Made by a program: the position numbers and the translations under genes. A stretch of DNA of 64,000 bases, taken from contig CAOKOL010000007.1 of NCBI GenBank assembly GCA_948470335.1, positions 55,043-119,042 on the forward strand. The letters run 5' to 3'. The notes under the pieces are model-generated. The model was not told the origin of the DNA, made no database searches, and was given only the letters and a program-made list of their open reading frames with translations. The first letter of the stretch is position 1. Each line of letters begins with the position of its first letter. The DNA comes from an uncultured Lachnospiraceae bacterium. Lineage in GTDB: Bacteria; Bacillota; Clostridia; Lachnospirales; Lachnospiraceae. This document shows positions 53,441 through 62,364 of the stretch, piece by piece.

Positions 53441-54504
53441 GAATACCAGACCTCCCCAAAATAGTCCTCAGCAATCTCATTCAACTGCTTGGCAATCTCA
53501 GCAAATGGTCTATTCAGATCCAGAGTTTTCACACTGATTCTGTTTCCATGCATCATAAATTTGTTATCCGGCTGTATCTCTTCCTCTGTCTTTGCATACA
53601 GAATCATACCAGCTACCTCATGAGGCTCATCTTTGAAGGAATAATCCTCATTTTTGACATAGGTAAAAATCTGGTAAAGATTGCCGGAATGAATGGTATG
53701 CTTATCAAACTGTGCCTGTGTCGTATGACTATAGTATTTTGCATCGATGATAAGAACCTTATTTCCCTTCTGCAAATGTATATCCGACTGCATTACCGGC
53801 AACATCGTTCTTACGCCATCATCAAGATCCCACGGAATCTGCGATGCACTAACCGTCAAATCTGTAAAATGCTTATTATAGTATTCCAGGATAAACTTCT
53901 CATATAAGCGACACATCCTCTGTTCATCAACAAATGATGCCAGCCTGTAATCACCTTTATCCGTAGTAATCAGCATCCCCTCTGCAATCAACTGACATAT
54001 GCTTATCAGCATTCTGTATGTCTGATTATTTCTCTGGAAGCGTATTGATGACCATTTCACACCGGTTAATTCTAAGGTGTCCACATTAGAGAAATACAGC
54101 AACCTCTTTTTGAGATCATCCTTATACTCCGTCTTAACCTTAGCATGACGCAACAACAGAAGCACCGTAGATTTCAGTATTTGGTTCATCTGATTGTTAT
54201 CGGATAATTCATCAAAGTCACATACCAGAACACGCTGATACGCAAGCATCCTTTTGATGGTTCCTGGCATATCAATCTTTCCTCTAAGACATTTAAGCTC
54301 TTCTACTTGATTTACATATTCCCGATATAATCCCTGCTTAATCTGCAATCCAATCCCTTTGGATAGAATTGCAGCAAGCAGATCATACATTTCATCAAAT
54401 GACTCTGTTGCCACATCCTCATATTGTTCCTGGTTCAGTGTTTGAAAAGCATAAGATAACATATGATAAACATTGTTTATTAAAATGTTCTTATCCTTTG
54501 TCAT
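53437..54504 (-). CDS. mcrC: McrC-family nuclease subunit of a modification-dependent restriction system
   Basis: 355 residues. The N-terminal part binds McrB; the C-terminal part has the PD-(D/E)xK nuclease motif: Asp in MQSDIHLQ and DAK in VLIIDAKYY, with HSGNLYQIFTYV after it. McrC cuts DNA when activated by the McrB GTPase ring at modified sites. It overlaps mcrB by 4 bp. Catalytic residues look intact, but the partner McrB lacks its nucleotide-binding loop, so cleavage may be lost. The region is AT-richer than its surroundings, which suggests horizontal acquisition. Confidence 0.9.
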   Translation of the reverse strand: MTKDKNILINNVYHMLSYAFQTLNQEQYEDVATESFDEMYDLLAAILSKGIGLQIKQGLYREYVNQVEELKCLRGKIDMPGTIKRMLAYQRVLVCDFDELSDNNQMNQILKSTVLLLLRHAKVKTEYKDDLKKRLLYFSNVDTLELTGVKWSSIRFQRNNQTYRMLISICQLIAEGMLITTDKGDYRLASFVDEQRMCRLYEKFILEYYNKHFTDLTVSASQIPWDLDDGVRTMLPVMQSDIHLQKGNKVLIIDAKYYSHTTQAQFDKHTIHSGNLYQIFTYVKNEDYSFKDEPHEVAGMILYAKTEEEIQPDNKFMMHGNRISVKTLDLNRPFAEIAKQLNEIAEDYFGEVWYS

Positions 54505-57197
54505 TGAAACACTCCCTTAAGAAGATTTTCCCAACGCTGCACTTTGTTTGTGTCATCAAACCAATATTCATTAAGCATCGGAAGAATATCAAAATCCACC
54601 ACATCCTTCATCCATTCATCAGTACATTCTTCCGCATTACAAAAATAACTATGTCCGATACAGAATCCCTTACCCAGAGACTTGTCCAATTTTATTTCTC
54701 TGTTGAGCTCCCGGATCTTGTCAATTAATGTATTAAACGTATCATTAGCCAGTGCATCCTGATACTTCTTAAATCCTTCTGAATCAAATCCCGGATCCAT
54801 GTCAAAGAAGCTGAATCTACGGCGCAAAGCATAGTCGATCATCGCCAAGCTCCTGTCCGCAGTATTCATCATGCCAATGATATGCAGACGCATAGGTACT
54901 GAAAATCCAAGTCCGTTATATGCCAGAGTAGCCTTCTTATCACGGTAATCTGCTTCAATGAGCATCAAAAGCTCTCCAAAAATCTTACTCATATTTCCTC
55001 TGTTAATCTCATCGATAATGAAGAAATAATCTTTATCCGGATGGTTTGCGGCCTTCTGACAGAAGCGATAGAAAATACCGTATTTCAGTTCAAATCCGTC
55101 TTCTACCGGTTTATATCCCATCATAAAATCTTCATATGAATAATTCTGATGAAACTGTACAAACTCAGTCATATATACTTCACTTAAGAATTTTTCTTTA
55201 TCATACTTATCCTTACCTTTAGTTGCAGATGGAGCTGGGTTTTCCTCTCTGATCATATCAAGAATAAATTTGTATTCACCCTTTGTAAGCTTGAAAAGAC
55301 TACCCTGCTGCATGCCAAAGTATTCCATCTTTTCAAGTTCAGAGCATGCCTTAAGTGTCGCAAAATCTATAGGCGATGAAAGACCTTCCAGTTTCTCAAA
55401 GTATATTTTCTCTCCGTCCTGCTCAGCACTTATTCTCATAATTGCCACAATCTGCTTAACAGGTGTTGATTCGTAGCCGATTACCATGTCTCCAGCTTTT
55501 GCATCCAGGAAGTTCTGGAATATGCGTCGTTTATTTCCATTATCGTTGTACAGAGTATAATCCTGCACTTCTCCGACAGGCAGGCTCGACATACTCCACA
55601 TCTTAGGATTTGCATTTAAGAACCAGTAATGGATGCCAGAGGTATCATTCTTAAGTAATTCTTCTGTTGAAAGATCAAAGTATGGTCTTAAAATCAAATC
55701 ATCAAACTGATCCTTTTCGCCTGCCAGAACCTGAATACAGGTTGAATTGTCATTCGGTGTCCACCACTTCTTCTCTCCTGTATATGGAGATTTATCCTTT
55801 GATTCAGCAATAACCGTATAACTGCGCTCGCACCAGCCATCCTGCTTCTCTGGATTTTCCTCAACCTCATCCGAATCTATTCTTCCAAGTAAGCGAATAC
55901 TATTGCCACGACACAAATAGAAGAAGTCTCCCTTCTTCATGCTTGTCATAAAGGCTTCGCCCTGAGTAACCTTTGCTCCTGCCTTTGCATCTGTGTCTTT
56001 ATGAACCACAATCACCTTACGCTTCTCAAATGCATTTGCTTCATCATCATTGATGCAGTCGTTTCCATGACTGATTTTCCAAAATGACGGTGTGAGATTT
56101 GCATACAGTTTAACCTGAGATAAATCGATTCTTTTTACTGCCTCTGCAAGCTCATCTCTGAACTTCCAAACATAAGCTCCCTCTTCATCCTTCTTAGCAT
56201 TCTTACCAACATACAGAACTGGCCACCAACGACTATTATCTTCATCTCGTGGCATAACAGGACAACCTGTTTTCTGTACTACACGTTTCGCAAGAGCAGA
56301 TGATCCGGCATTGTAGAAATTCTTACTCTCACCATATTTGATGGACAGTTGTGTGCAGGTTGCCTTTCCACCGTAATCCATTATTCTCTTCATGATTTCA
56401 AGGCTGCTCTCAGTAAACACTTCACCATCATTTAACAGAGCTTCCCATTCATCTACAGAAAGAGCTGGTGTGTAATCTGTAGGCCACCAGTCATCTCCTA
56501 ATGGAGCGTCTTGATCTTTCTTGTAATATCTGCTGATGAAGAATCCAACATCAATGGTAAGTGTTCTCAACTCCGGATCCGGATAACAGGTTCCTGTAAT
56601 TTGTGATGCAAGAAGATTTTTCAGTTCATCATCCTGCTGTAACTCTGTACATATCTCATTGTAGAACGCCAGGAAGTTGCGGATATTATCCGCATATGCT
56701 CCCTTTTTGAACAGATAGTCGCTTTCCAGTTCACTTGAAACTGCTTTTATCTCACCCAGCTTATAGATGTAATATTTATCCGGATATCTAAGCCACAGAT
56801 ATGTACAGATAGTATTTTCATACTGATAATGCTGAGCAGCACCGTTACCGTATTTCTCTAAAAGAATATTGGATTTCTGCTTAAAGCTGTCGATACGTTC
56901 ATACACATCCTTGCTTTCATCAAAAAGCTCTATGAACATAGCTCGAACTTCTTCCTGTGCGATTTCAGCGAACTTGATAATCATTCGTGCAGGAAAATAG
57001 TTTACGGACGCAAGCAAGTTTGCAGTCTGAGACAGTGACTTGGTAAGCATCTGAGCAAAGTCATCAGAATTCACATCCCAGTTAACCTGGAAACACTTTA
57101 CCGCCTCCCATTTATATTTTTCATCAGGCCATTGTGTCTGCACAAAACGCTTCTTATATTCGGCAACTGCTTCTTTTAGCCTAAACTTGTCAAACAT
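54501..57197 (-). CDS. mcrB: McrB-like AAA+ GTPase with EVE domain, P-loop segment missing
   Basis: 898 residues from the ATG giving MFDKFRLKEAV (AGGTGGTGA upstream). A long N-terminal region (about 1-500) of unclear function is followed by an EVE domain (about 519-620; HYWFLNANPKMWSM, GDMVIGYES), a fold that binds modified bases. The AAA+ domain comes last: Walker B FFIIDEINRGNMSKIFGELL (Asp729-Glu730) and the sensor region NTADRSLAMIDYALRRRF. The Walker A segment normally found about 40 residues before FVQFHQNYSYEDF is absent: MT677 is followed directly by E678-FVQFHQ. The frame is uninterrupted. This should abolish GTP binding. Overlaps mcrC by 4 bp. Confidence 0.9.
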   Translation of the reverse strand: MFDKFRLKEAVAEYKKRFVQTQWPDEKYKWEAVKCFQVNWDVNSDDFAQMLTKSLSQTANLLASVNYFPARMIIKFAEIAQEEVRAMFIELFDESKDVYERIDSFKQKSNILLEKYGNGAAQHYQYENTICTYLWLRYPDKYYIYKLGEIKAVSSELESDYLFKKGAYADNIRNFLAFYNEICTELQQDDELKNLLASQITGTCYPDPELRTLTIDVGFFISRYYKKDQDAPLGDDWWPTDYTPALSVDEWEALLNDGEVFTESSLEIMKRIMDYGGKATCTQLSIKYGESKNFYNAGSSALAKRVVQKTGCPVMPRDEDNSRWWPVLYVGKNAKKDEEGAYVWKFRDELAEAVKRIDLSQVKLYANLTPSFWKISHGNDCINDDEANAFEKRKVIVVHKDTDAKAGAKVTQGEAFMTSMKKGDFFYLCRGNSIRLLGRIDSDEVEENPEKQDGWCERSYTVIAESKDKSPYTGEKKWWTPNDNSTCIQVLAGEKDQFDDLILRPYFDLSTEELLKNDTSGIHYWFLNANPKMWSMSSLPVGEVQDYTLYNDNGNKRRIFQNFLDAKAGDMVIGYESTPVKQIVAIMRISAEQDGEKIYFEKLEGLSSPIDFATLKACSELEKMEYFGMQQGSLFKLTKGEYKFILDMIREENPAPSATKGKDKYDKEKFLSEVYMTEFVQFHQNYSYEDFMMGYKPVEDGFELKYGIFYRFCQKAANHPDKDYFFIIDEINRGNMSKIFGELLMLIEADYRDKKATLAYNGLGFSVPMRLHIIGMMNTADRSLAMIDYALRRRFSFFDMDPGFDSEGFKKYQDALANDTFNTLIDKIRELNREIKLDKSLGKGFCIGHSYFCNAEECTDEWMKDVVDFDILPMLNEYWFDDTNKVQRWENLLKGVFQ

Positions 57198-57377
57198 AAT
57201 CAATCACCACCTTACTTTGTCTCTCGGAGACTCTTATAAATCTCTCCTGAAAATATTCCCATTTTTCTCCTTTGCGTATCTTTTCCGGATATCCCTTTCC
57301 GCTCCTGCCAATTCCTCCGGATGCACCAGCCCGATCCCCCTGCCCGGAGAAAATCCTGTCGGAAACCGCCTCCCCAT

Positions 57378-58694
57378 TTATCCATCCCTTCCCGTCTTTT
57401 TTGCCAGACCGTGGTAATACCGCATAAACCGGCATACTTCCTCATAAGTCTCCCCAATCGCGTTTCTTCGCTGCTCCGCGTCCGGCGTCTTCCTTGTCTC
57501 AAGAAAAAGCTGCGCGTTGCGGTACATCACCGCCATGGCGTCCCTTGGGTCATTGCAGGCTTCCGGGAACTCTCTCAATCGGTCTTTCATATAATCGGAA
57601 TTGTGCCTTACACATTCTTCCAGGCGCGCATATCCTTCCGCTTCCTTTCCGTTCAGCAGATCCCATACGCCAAACAGATAATCGTCCGCCCGCCAGGGAT
57701 CCGGTTTTCCCTCCGTATCCAGATTCCACATAGGCCGGCCAGTTCTCGGATCCTTCGGACCTTTCTCTGTGGCTTTCAAGTAATTCCGGCGCTCTTTTGC
57801 AAAGTAAGTCTCCAGACTGTCAATCTTCTGCCATTCCGGCAGCACGCCGTCCGCCAGAAATGTCAGGATATCATCAAATTTTCTGTTGATACGTTCCACC
57901 ATGGCAGCGTCTACCGCTTCTGTGCCATACTGGATCACACCCCAGTCTTCATGCATCCTTTGGAAACTCTCCCCCTGGCAGATATGGCCCGGCAGCCCTA
58001 AAATGCCGTACTCTATGGCGTATATGGGACAAAGATAACAGCTCATAGCTTCATAGCCGCCTCCCCTGAAATAGCCGATCAACTGAATCCGGGATACCAG
58101 ACCGTTCTTTTCCCGCACAAAGGTCTTGGGACCTGCTTTTTTCATGCCGTACGCCTTTGCAGCAGGAGCAATCTTTGCCTGCAGGTTCTCCTTTAAGCGC
58201 AGTTTCAACTCATCTTTACACGCTTTCCACTGTTCGGCTGTTCTTGCGTTTTTATAGCTGAACGCTTTCGCCGGTTTCTGACCGGGCGGCGTTCCCAGCA
58301 GGCTTTTCCAGTCAAAAGTGACGGATTCTGCCGGATGCCGCTCCAGATATTCCTCCCAGAGCCGCCTGGCAAAAGCCGTATCCCTGTGATATGCTTCCAT
58401 GGCTTTCTGTCTGTTGCGGCTTTCTTCCTCCTTTGCTTTTTCCTCATAATAATCAGAAGTCTTCACCGGACGCCCCTGGGCATGAAAATAGTAGGCAACG
58501 CCGCTCTGGGTCTTTGCCATCCAGTAGTAGTCTGCACTCCACAGGAAAGGCATCATCCGCCCCCGGTCTCCCCGGTTCAGGGCTTCTTCCAGCCTGTCCT
58601 TATTGCTGTTCCACCATTTTTCCCATTCCTCCGGTTCTACGTTCCCCGCCGCAACATGCAGAAACATCTGTTTCATCTCGTCCTGAAAGCCCAT
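57378..58694 (-). CDS. uncharacterised soluble protein
   Basis: 438 residues, no signal peptide, no membrane helix, rich in Trp, Tyr and charged residues. I do not recognise the family. Repeated aromatic motifs such as EEWEKWWNSN and FDWKSLLGTPPG are visible. RBS AAGGAG precedes the ATG. It is the last of a run of minus-strand genes (58.9-64 kb) that includes SUKH and Sel1 proteins, so a role as an immunity or accessory protein is possible, though nothing in the sequence proves it. Confidence 0.7.
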   Translation of the reverse strand: MGFQDEMKQMFLHVAAGNVEPEEWEKWWNSNKDRLEEALNRGDRGRMMPFLWSADYYWMAKTQSGVAYYFHAQGRPVKTSDYYEEKAKEEESRNRQKAMEAYHRDTAFARRLWEEYLERHPAESVTFDWKSLLGTPPGQKPAKAFSYKNARTAEQWKACKDELKLRLKENLQAKIAPAAKAYGMKKAGPKTFVREKNGLVSRIQLIGYFRGGGYEAMSCYLCPIYAIEYGILGLPGHICQGESFQRMHEDWGVIQYGTEAVDAAMVERINRKFDDILTFLADGVLPEWQKIDSLETYFAKERRNYLKATEKGPKDPRTGRPMWNLDTEGKPDPWRADDYLFGVWDLLNGKEAEGYARLEECVRHNSDYMKDRLREFPEACNDPRDAMAVMYRNAQLFLETRKTPDAEQRRNAIGETYEEVCRFMRYYHGLAKKTGRDG

Positions 58695-58911
58695 CTATAT
58701 TCTCCTTCTTCCCCTGTCCATGATGCAAGACCCGTTTCCACTCCCTGAAATACGGAAATCCTGCACCCATGCCGCATCATTTCCTGCGGCCTCCGTTTCA
58801 GGCCTTCCCGGCTTCTTTGTTAAAACAGTCTGCCTCCTTGTCATCTATCTCCTGAAACCTGCAAGAAAGCTTTTATACGCCTGCTTTATAGTAATATCAG
58901 CAATTATACTT

Positions 58912-59475
58912 TCATCCACTTTTGCTTCGCCAGTCCCTGACGGGGAACTCGTCAGCCATTTCAAAAAACTGACACCTGCACTCCGGACAGACCGACGGAA
59001 TAATCAGCGGACAAAGTTTCCGTTTCACATATTTGATATGCAGCCCCTCTATCGCCATCAAACACTCTTTCTCCCTCAGGTTATCCCCTCTTGTCGGAAC
59101 ATAATAGGGAAATGAATGCCCGCAGCATGGACACCGCCAAAAAAGTTTGGGAGTAAATCCAAACGGAACAGCCAGAAAGGAAAGCAGAAGCGATATGGCG
59201 GTTAGCAAAACCAATACTGCCAGAAACGGATGGTTGTCTGTCATAACACGCAGTTCCACATCCCTGCCAAAAATAATCACAGGAACAAGCAGCACCATAC
59301 TGCCCAGGCAAAAAACGGCAAAACATCCCCACTGTATCAGAAATACCGCTTTCGCAAAGGCACAGCATCGCCGGAACCGGGGCGGCATCTGGGGGAAAAC
59401 ATAGGGAAACGGTTTTGATGTATTCTCCTGCTGCAATCGCCAGTTTGCAATATTATCCATAGGTCTTTTCATCAT
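58912..59475 (-). CDS. membrane protein with C-terminal zinc ribbon
   Basis: 187 residues. Two membrane helices lie near residues 37-65 and 80-106. After them come CPCCGHSF and, about 45 residues later, CPECRCQF, two CxxC pairs that probably hold one zinc ion in the cytoplasm. Family not recognised and function unknown. It lies in the immunity-like gene series, between the SUKH gene and the 438-residue protein, all on the minus strand. Confidence 0.7.
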   Translation of the reverse strand: MMKRPMDNIANWRLQQENTSKPFPYVFPQMPPRFRRCCAFAKAVFLIQWGCFAVFCLGSMVLLVPVIIFGRDVELRVMTDNHPFLAVLVLLTAISLLLSFLAVPFGFTPKLFWRCPCCGHSFPYYVPTRGDNLREKECLMAIEGLHIKYVKRKLCPLIIPSVCPECRCQFFEMADEFPVRDWRSKSG

Positions 59476-59549
59476 CCTGTCCTCTGTGGTGGCTTCTTAA
59501 AATCCCACATGCTACTATGCTTTGTACCCTGTTTATAACTTGATAATTG

Positions 59550-60236
59550 TTAATAAGAATAATCCCGCTCCAGTTCCTCCTGCGTGGGGAATTTTGCTTC
59601 ATCCTCGTCAAGAAAGTCTCCGGTGCATACGAAACGTAGAAAATCATTGAAATCCCTGCAAATATAAAGCATACGCGATTCCATATAATTTCTTACTTCC
59701 GATTTGCTTGCCCAGTTTACTTTATCAGCGATTATCATGTCATATACGCCTTCTTCATGTATCGTGACAATACCGCCGTTTACCAGATCCAGATACGCCA
59801 AATACCCATATACATTTCCGACCCGGATAAACCCTGCCTCTAAAAAGCAGGGGCAGTAATCCTGCGTTTTCTGTTCTTGTTGGAGATTCTTCAAAAATTC
59901 TGCCCCGCTGTTTCCCTGGATATTGTGCCACTCGAACTCAACCGTGGGGCCAATGTCAAATTCAGGCCGGGGAACATAGCCATTTTTCTCGCGGGAAAAG
60001 GTTTCACTCCATGAACACGCAAATGAATCGCCGCAAAAAGAAACAAGTACGATCATATCATTCGGCAGTTTATCGCTTAATAAAAACACACGATATGGCG
60101 CCGGCAGTTTATATCCAAGTCCTTTCTCAATGTCTGACAGATCCTTTTCCGTAAAACTTGATTCTTTTGATGACTCTTTCCATAACTGCGGTTCACGCTC
60201 TTTCAATATATCCAGATATTTTCTTGCTGTCATCAT
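59550..60236 (-). CDS. SMI1/KNR4 (SUKH) family protein
   Basis: 228 residues. The SUKH-1 signature is visible at the N terminus: FTEKDLSDIEKGLGYKLPAPY, then VFLLSDKLPNDMIV and later FLEAGFIRVGNVYGYLAYLD. Bacterial SUKH proteins are mostly immunity proteins for polymorphic toxins (often nucleases) and are frequently found in arrays without the toxin. RBS GGGAGG lies before the ATG-ATG start. No toxin gene is in the window. Confidence 0.85.
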   Translation of the reverse strand: MMTARKYLDILKEREPQLWKESSKESSFTEKDLSDIEKGLGYKLPAPYRVFLLSDKLPNDMIVLVSFCGDSFACSWSETFSREKNGYVPRPEFDIGPTVEFEWHNIQGNSGAEFLKNLQQEQKTQDYCPCFLEAGFIRVGNVYGYLAYLDLVNGGIVTIHEEGVYDMIIADKVNWASKSEVRNYMESRMLYICRDFNDFLRFVCTGDFLDEDEAKFPTQEELERDYSY

Positions 60237-60348
60237 AAAAACCTCCCTGTTTCAAATATCAAACAATGATTCCAACCGTTCCTGTACCGCTTCATTCTTT
60301 GTAACGAACCAAAAGGTTCTTTCTTCTATTTATCATAGCAATCCCTTC

Positions 60349-61047
60349 CTAACCTTTATAATAAATCACCGGCATTCTTTTAAACGCCAGCCCTTCCTTC
60401 TGACACAGCTCACAAAAATCCCCGTTCCTGTTATTCCTCCGCCATTCAAAATAAATTTGGTACAATCTCACATAATATTCAAATTCTTTTACAAGCTGCG
60501 GTTCCACTGTCTTTTCCGCAAGGATTTTCTTTGCCGCACCCACAATATTCTCAAATTCTTCCTCCGTAATGCCGCAGCTCTCCGGGAAATGATGCTGTCC
60601 CCACCATAAGGATTCAAGCTGCTCTCTAAAATAAAGCTGAGCTGTCTGCGGATCGCATTTTTCATGCATATAGGCACGCTTCAAAATGGAATCGAAATCA
60701 TGTTCCGGCATTGGATCATGGGGATTATAACAGTTTCCAAAAATCTGGTACGCCCACCGCATCTGCGGCATTTTATTTTTCCCGCATTCACGCTTTAAAT
60801 AGCTGTCAAGCAGTTCTGTGATCTGAAACGGCAGATGACGCCTGGGCAGGCTGTCACCCGGAAATTTCATCTCATCCAGGTATTCCCTGCAAAATTGAAA
60901 CAAAACAGCGTCTGCATCCGCATCCGGCACATTCTCTTTAAAAGATTTCGTAAATGTGAACAGAAAGCTGTTCGCCTGCTTTTTCAATCCCTTTTTACGC
61001 AGATCCCAATAGTTTTGTATCTCTGTGATAAACTGCTCATAATCCAT
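60349..61047 (-). CDS. uncharacterised soluble protein of the immunity-like series
   Basis: About 232 residues from the ATG giving MDYEQFITEIQNYW, with GGAGG 9 bases upstream; a longer frame of 25 residues is unlikely. Highly charged, helical, Cys and Trp present (LESLWWGQHHFPES). Not recognised. It lies between the SUKH and Sel1 genes with short spacers, so they are likely co-transcribed. Confidence 0.7.
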   Translation of the reverse strand: MDYEQFITEIQNYWDLRKKGLKKQANSFLFTFTKSFKENVPDADADAVLFQFCREYLDEMKFPGDSLPRRHLPFQITELLDSYLKRECGKNKMPQMRWAYQIFGNCYNPHDPMPEHDFDSILKRAYMHEKCDPQTAQLYFREQLESLWWGQHHFPESCGITEEEFENIVGAAKKILAEKTVEPQLVKEFEYYVRLYQIYFEWRRNNRNGDFCELCQKEGLAFKRMPVIYYKG

Positions 61048-61128
61048 GTTCAACCCCCTCCGGAAGATTCTTTCCGAACAGTTCTCTGATTGAAAATTCC
61101 GGAACCAGTTTCTTTTTTCCAAAAGTTC

Positions 61129-62364
61129 TTATTTTCTCCGCCAGACCCCAAATAGGCTTTTCCTGTAATGTTTCAGCGCCTCCATTGCCGGCCCGTAATT
61201 CCCCGCCGCTTTCAGATACTCCACGCCCTTTTCAATGTTCTCCCGTACACCAATCCCTTCGGCATACATCATCCCCAGCCCATAGCTTTTATAGGGCGAA
61301 TCCTGGCTTTTCTCCAGAAATGCTTTTCCCCGTGCCGGGTCCTGCTGGCAGCCGCGCCCCAACAGATAGCAGATTCCCAGAAGATCATATTTGATACCTT
61401 CCGGCTCCTTATCTCTCTCCAGCCACTGAACCGCCTGCGCATAGTCCACAGCCGTACCCCAACCGTTGAAATACAAACGTCCCAACTGGCGGCAGGCATA
61501 GCTGTCATTGCCATAGCCGGCGGTTTTTTCGTAACACTCTAAGGCATAGGGCAGATTGCGCTCCACCGCCTTGCCGTTCCAATAAATATCCCCTATGATA
61601 TGCCAGCTCCAGAGATGTCCTGCCTCTGCCGCTTTCAGCGCCCAGGGAAGAGCTTCTTTATCGTTATCCTCTGTATAGGCCAGATAATGGGCATAGGCAT
61701 ACATCCACTCCGGGTAGCCCCGCTTGGCCCCTTGGCGCATAATGGGAACTTCCTTTCCCGGCTCCGGCGGAATGTATTCTCCCCGTCCATACTGGTAATA
61801 ATGACCGTAATTCCGCCCCGCCAGTATCATGCCGCCGGAAAATGCTTTCTCAAACCAGGGGAGGCACTGTTTTATTTGCAGGCGTTTCCATTCGTTCCAG
61901 GCTCCCTTATTCGCAAAATTACTTTCCTTTTGATCTTCAATCTCTATGATGTCCAGAAAATAATAGGTGTTTCCAATCATGTACTGGCAGAATGCGCAGC
62001 CGTTTTCGGCCTTTTCATAGATGACATCCCATGCTTCTTTTATGCTGTCAAAGGGCATGATCTCCTTAAGCTCCGGCGTCAGCATATCCATACGCAGCGC
62101 CCCCAGAACCGCGGCGGCGCTGCCCAGGGAAACTGCCTGATAAAGCATGGCATAGGCCGCCGCCTCATTTTCTTCAAAGGGATGGTATTCCCAACTGTAA
62201 CAGGAGCCGGAAAAGCAGCGGGAAAGGAAATAGCAGGCATCACCATCATCTTCCTTTGCCGCAAGCAATAACGCGTCCGCCGCCGCTTTCGCTTTATCGT
62301 TATCACAGCAATAATAAAGATCCTCAATGGCTCGATCCACCACATCGCTAAAATACGTTCCCAT
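61129..62364 (-). CDS. Sel1-like tetratricopeptide repeat protein
   Basis: 411 residues. From about residue 80 on there are Sel1-like units of about 36 residues, for example ALPWALKAAEAGHLWSW, ALECYEKTAGYGNDSYACR and QLGRLYFNGWGTAVDYAQAV, then LLGICYLLGRGCQQDPA and YGLGMMYAEGIGV. Such alpha-solenoids mediate protein contacts. No signal peptide. Its 5' end overlaps the preceding membrane protein gene by 17 bp, which ties it to that operon. Sel1 proteins occur near polymorphic toxin and secretion loci, but also elsewhere. Confidence 0.82.
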   Translation of the reverse strand: MGTYFSDVVDRAIEDLYYCCDNDKAKAAADALLLAAKEDDGDACYFLSRCFSGSCYSWEYHPFEENEAAAYAMLYQAVSLGSAAAVLGALRMDMLTPELKEIMPFDSIKEAWDVIYEKAENGCAFCQYMIGNTYYFLDIIEIEDQKESNFANKGAWNEWKRLQIKQCLPWFEKAFSGGMILAGRNYGHYYQYGRGEYIPPEPGKEVPIMRQGAKRGYPEWMYAYAHYLAYTEDNDKEALPWALKAAEAGHLWSWHIIGDIYWNGKAVERNLPYALECYEKTAGYGNDSYACRQLGRLYFNGWGTAVDYAQAVQWLERDKEPEGIKYDLLGICYLLGRGCQQDPARGKAFLEKSQDSPYKSYGLGMMYAEGIGVRENIEKGVEYLKAAGNYGPAMEALKHYRKSLFGVWRRK

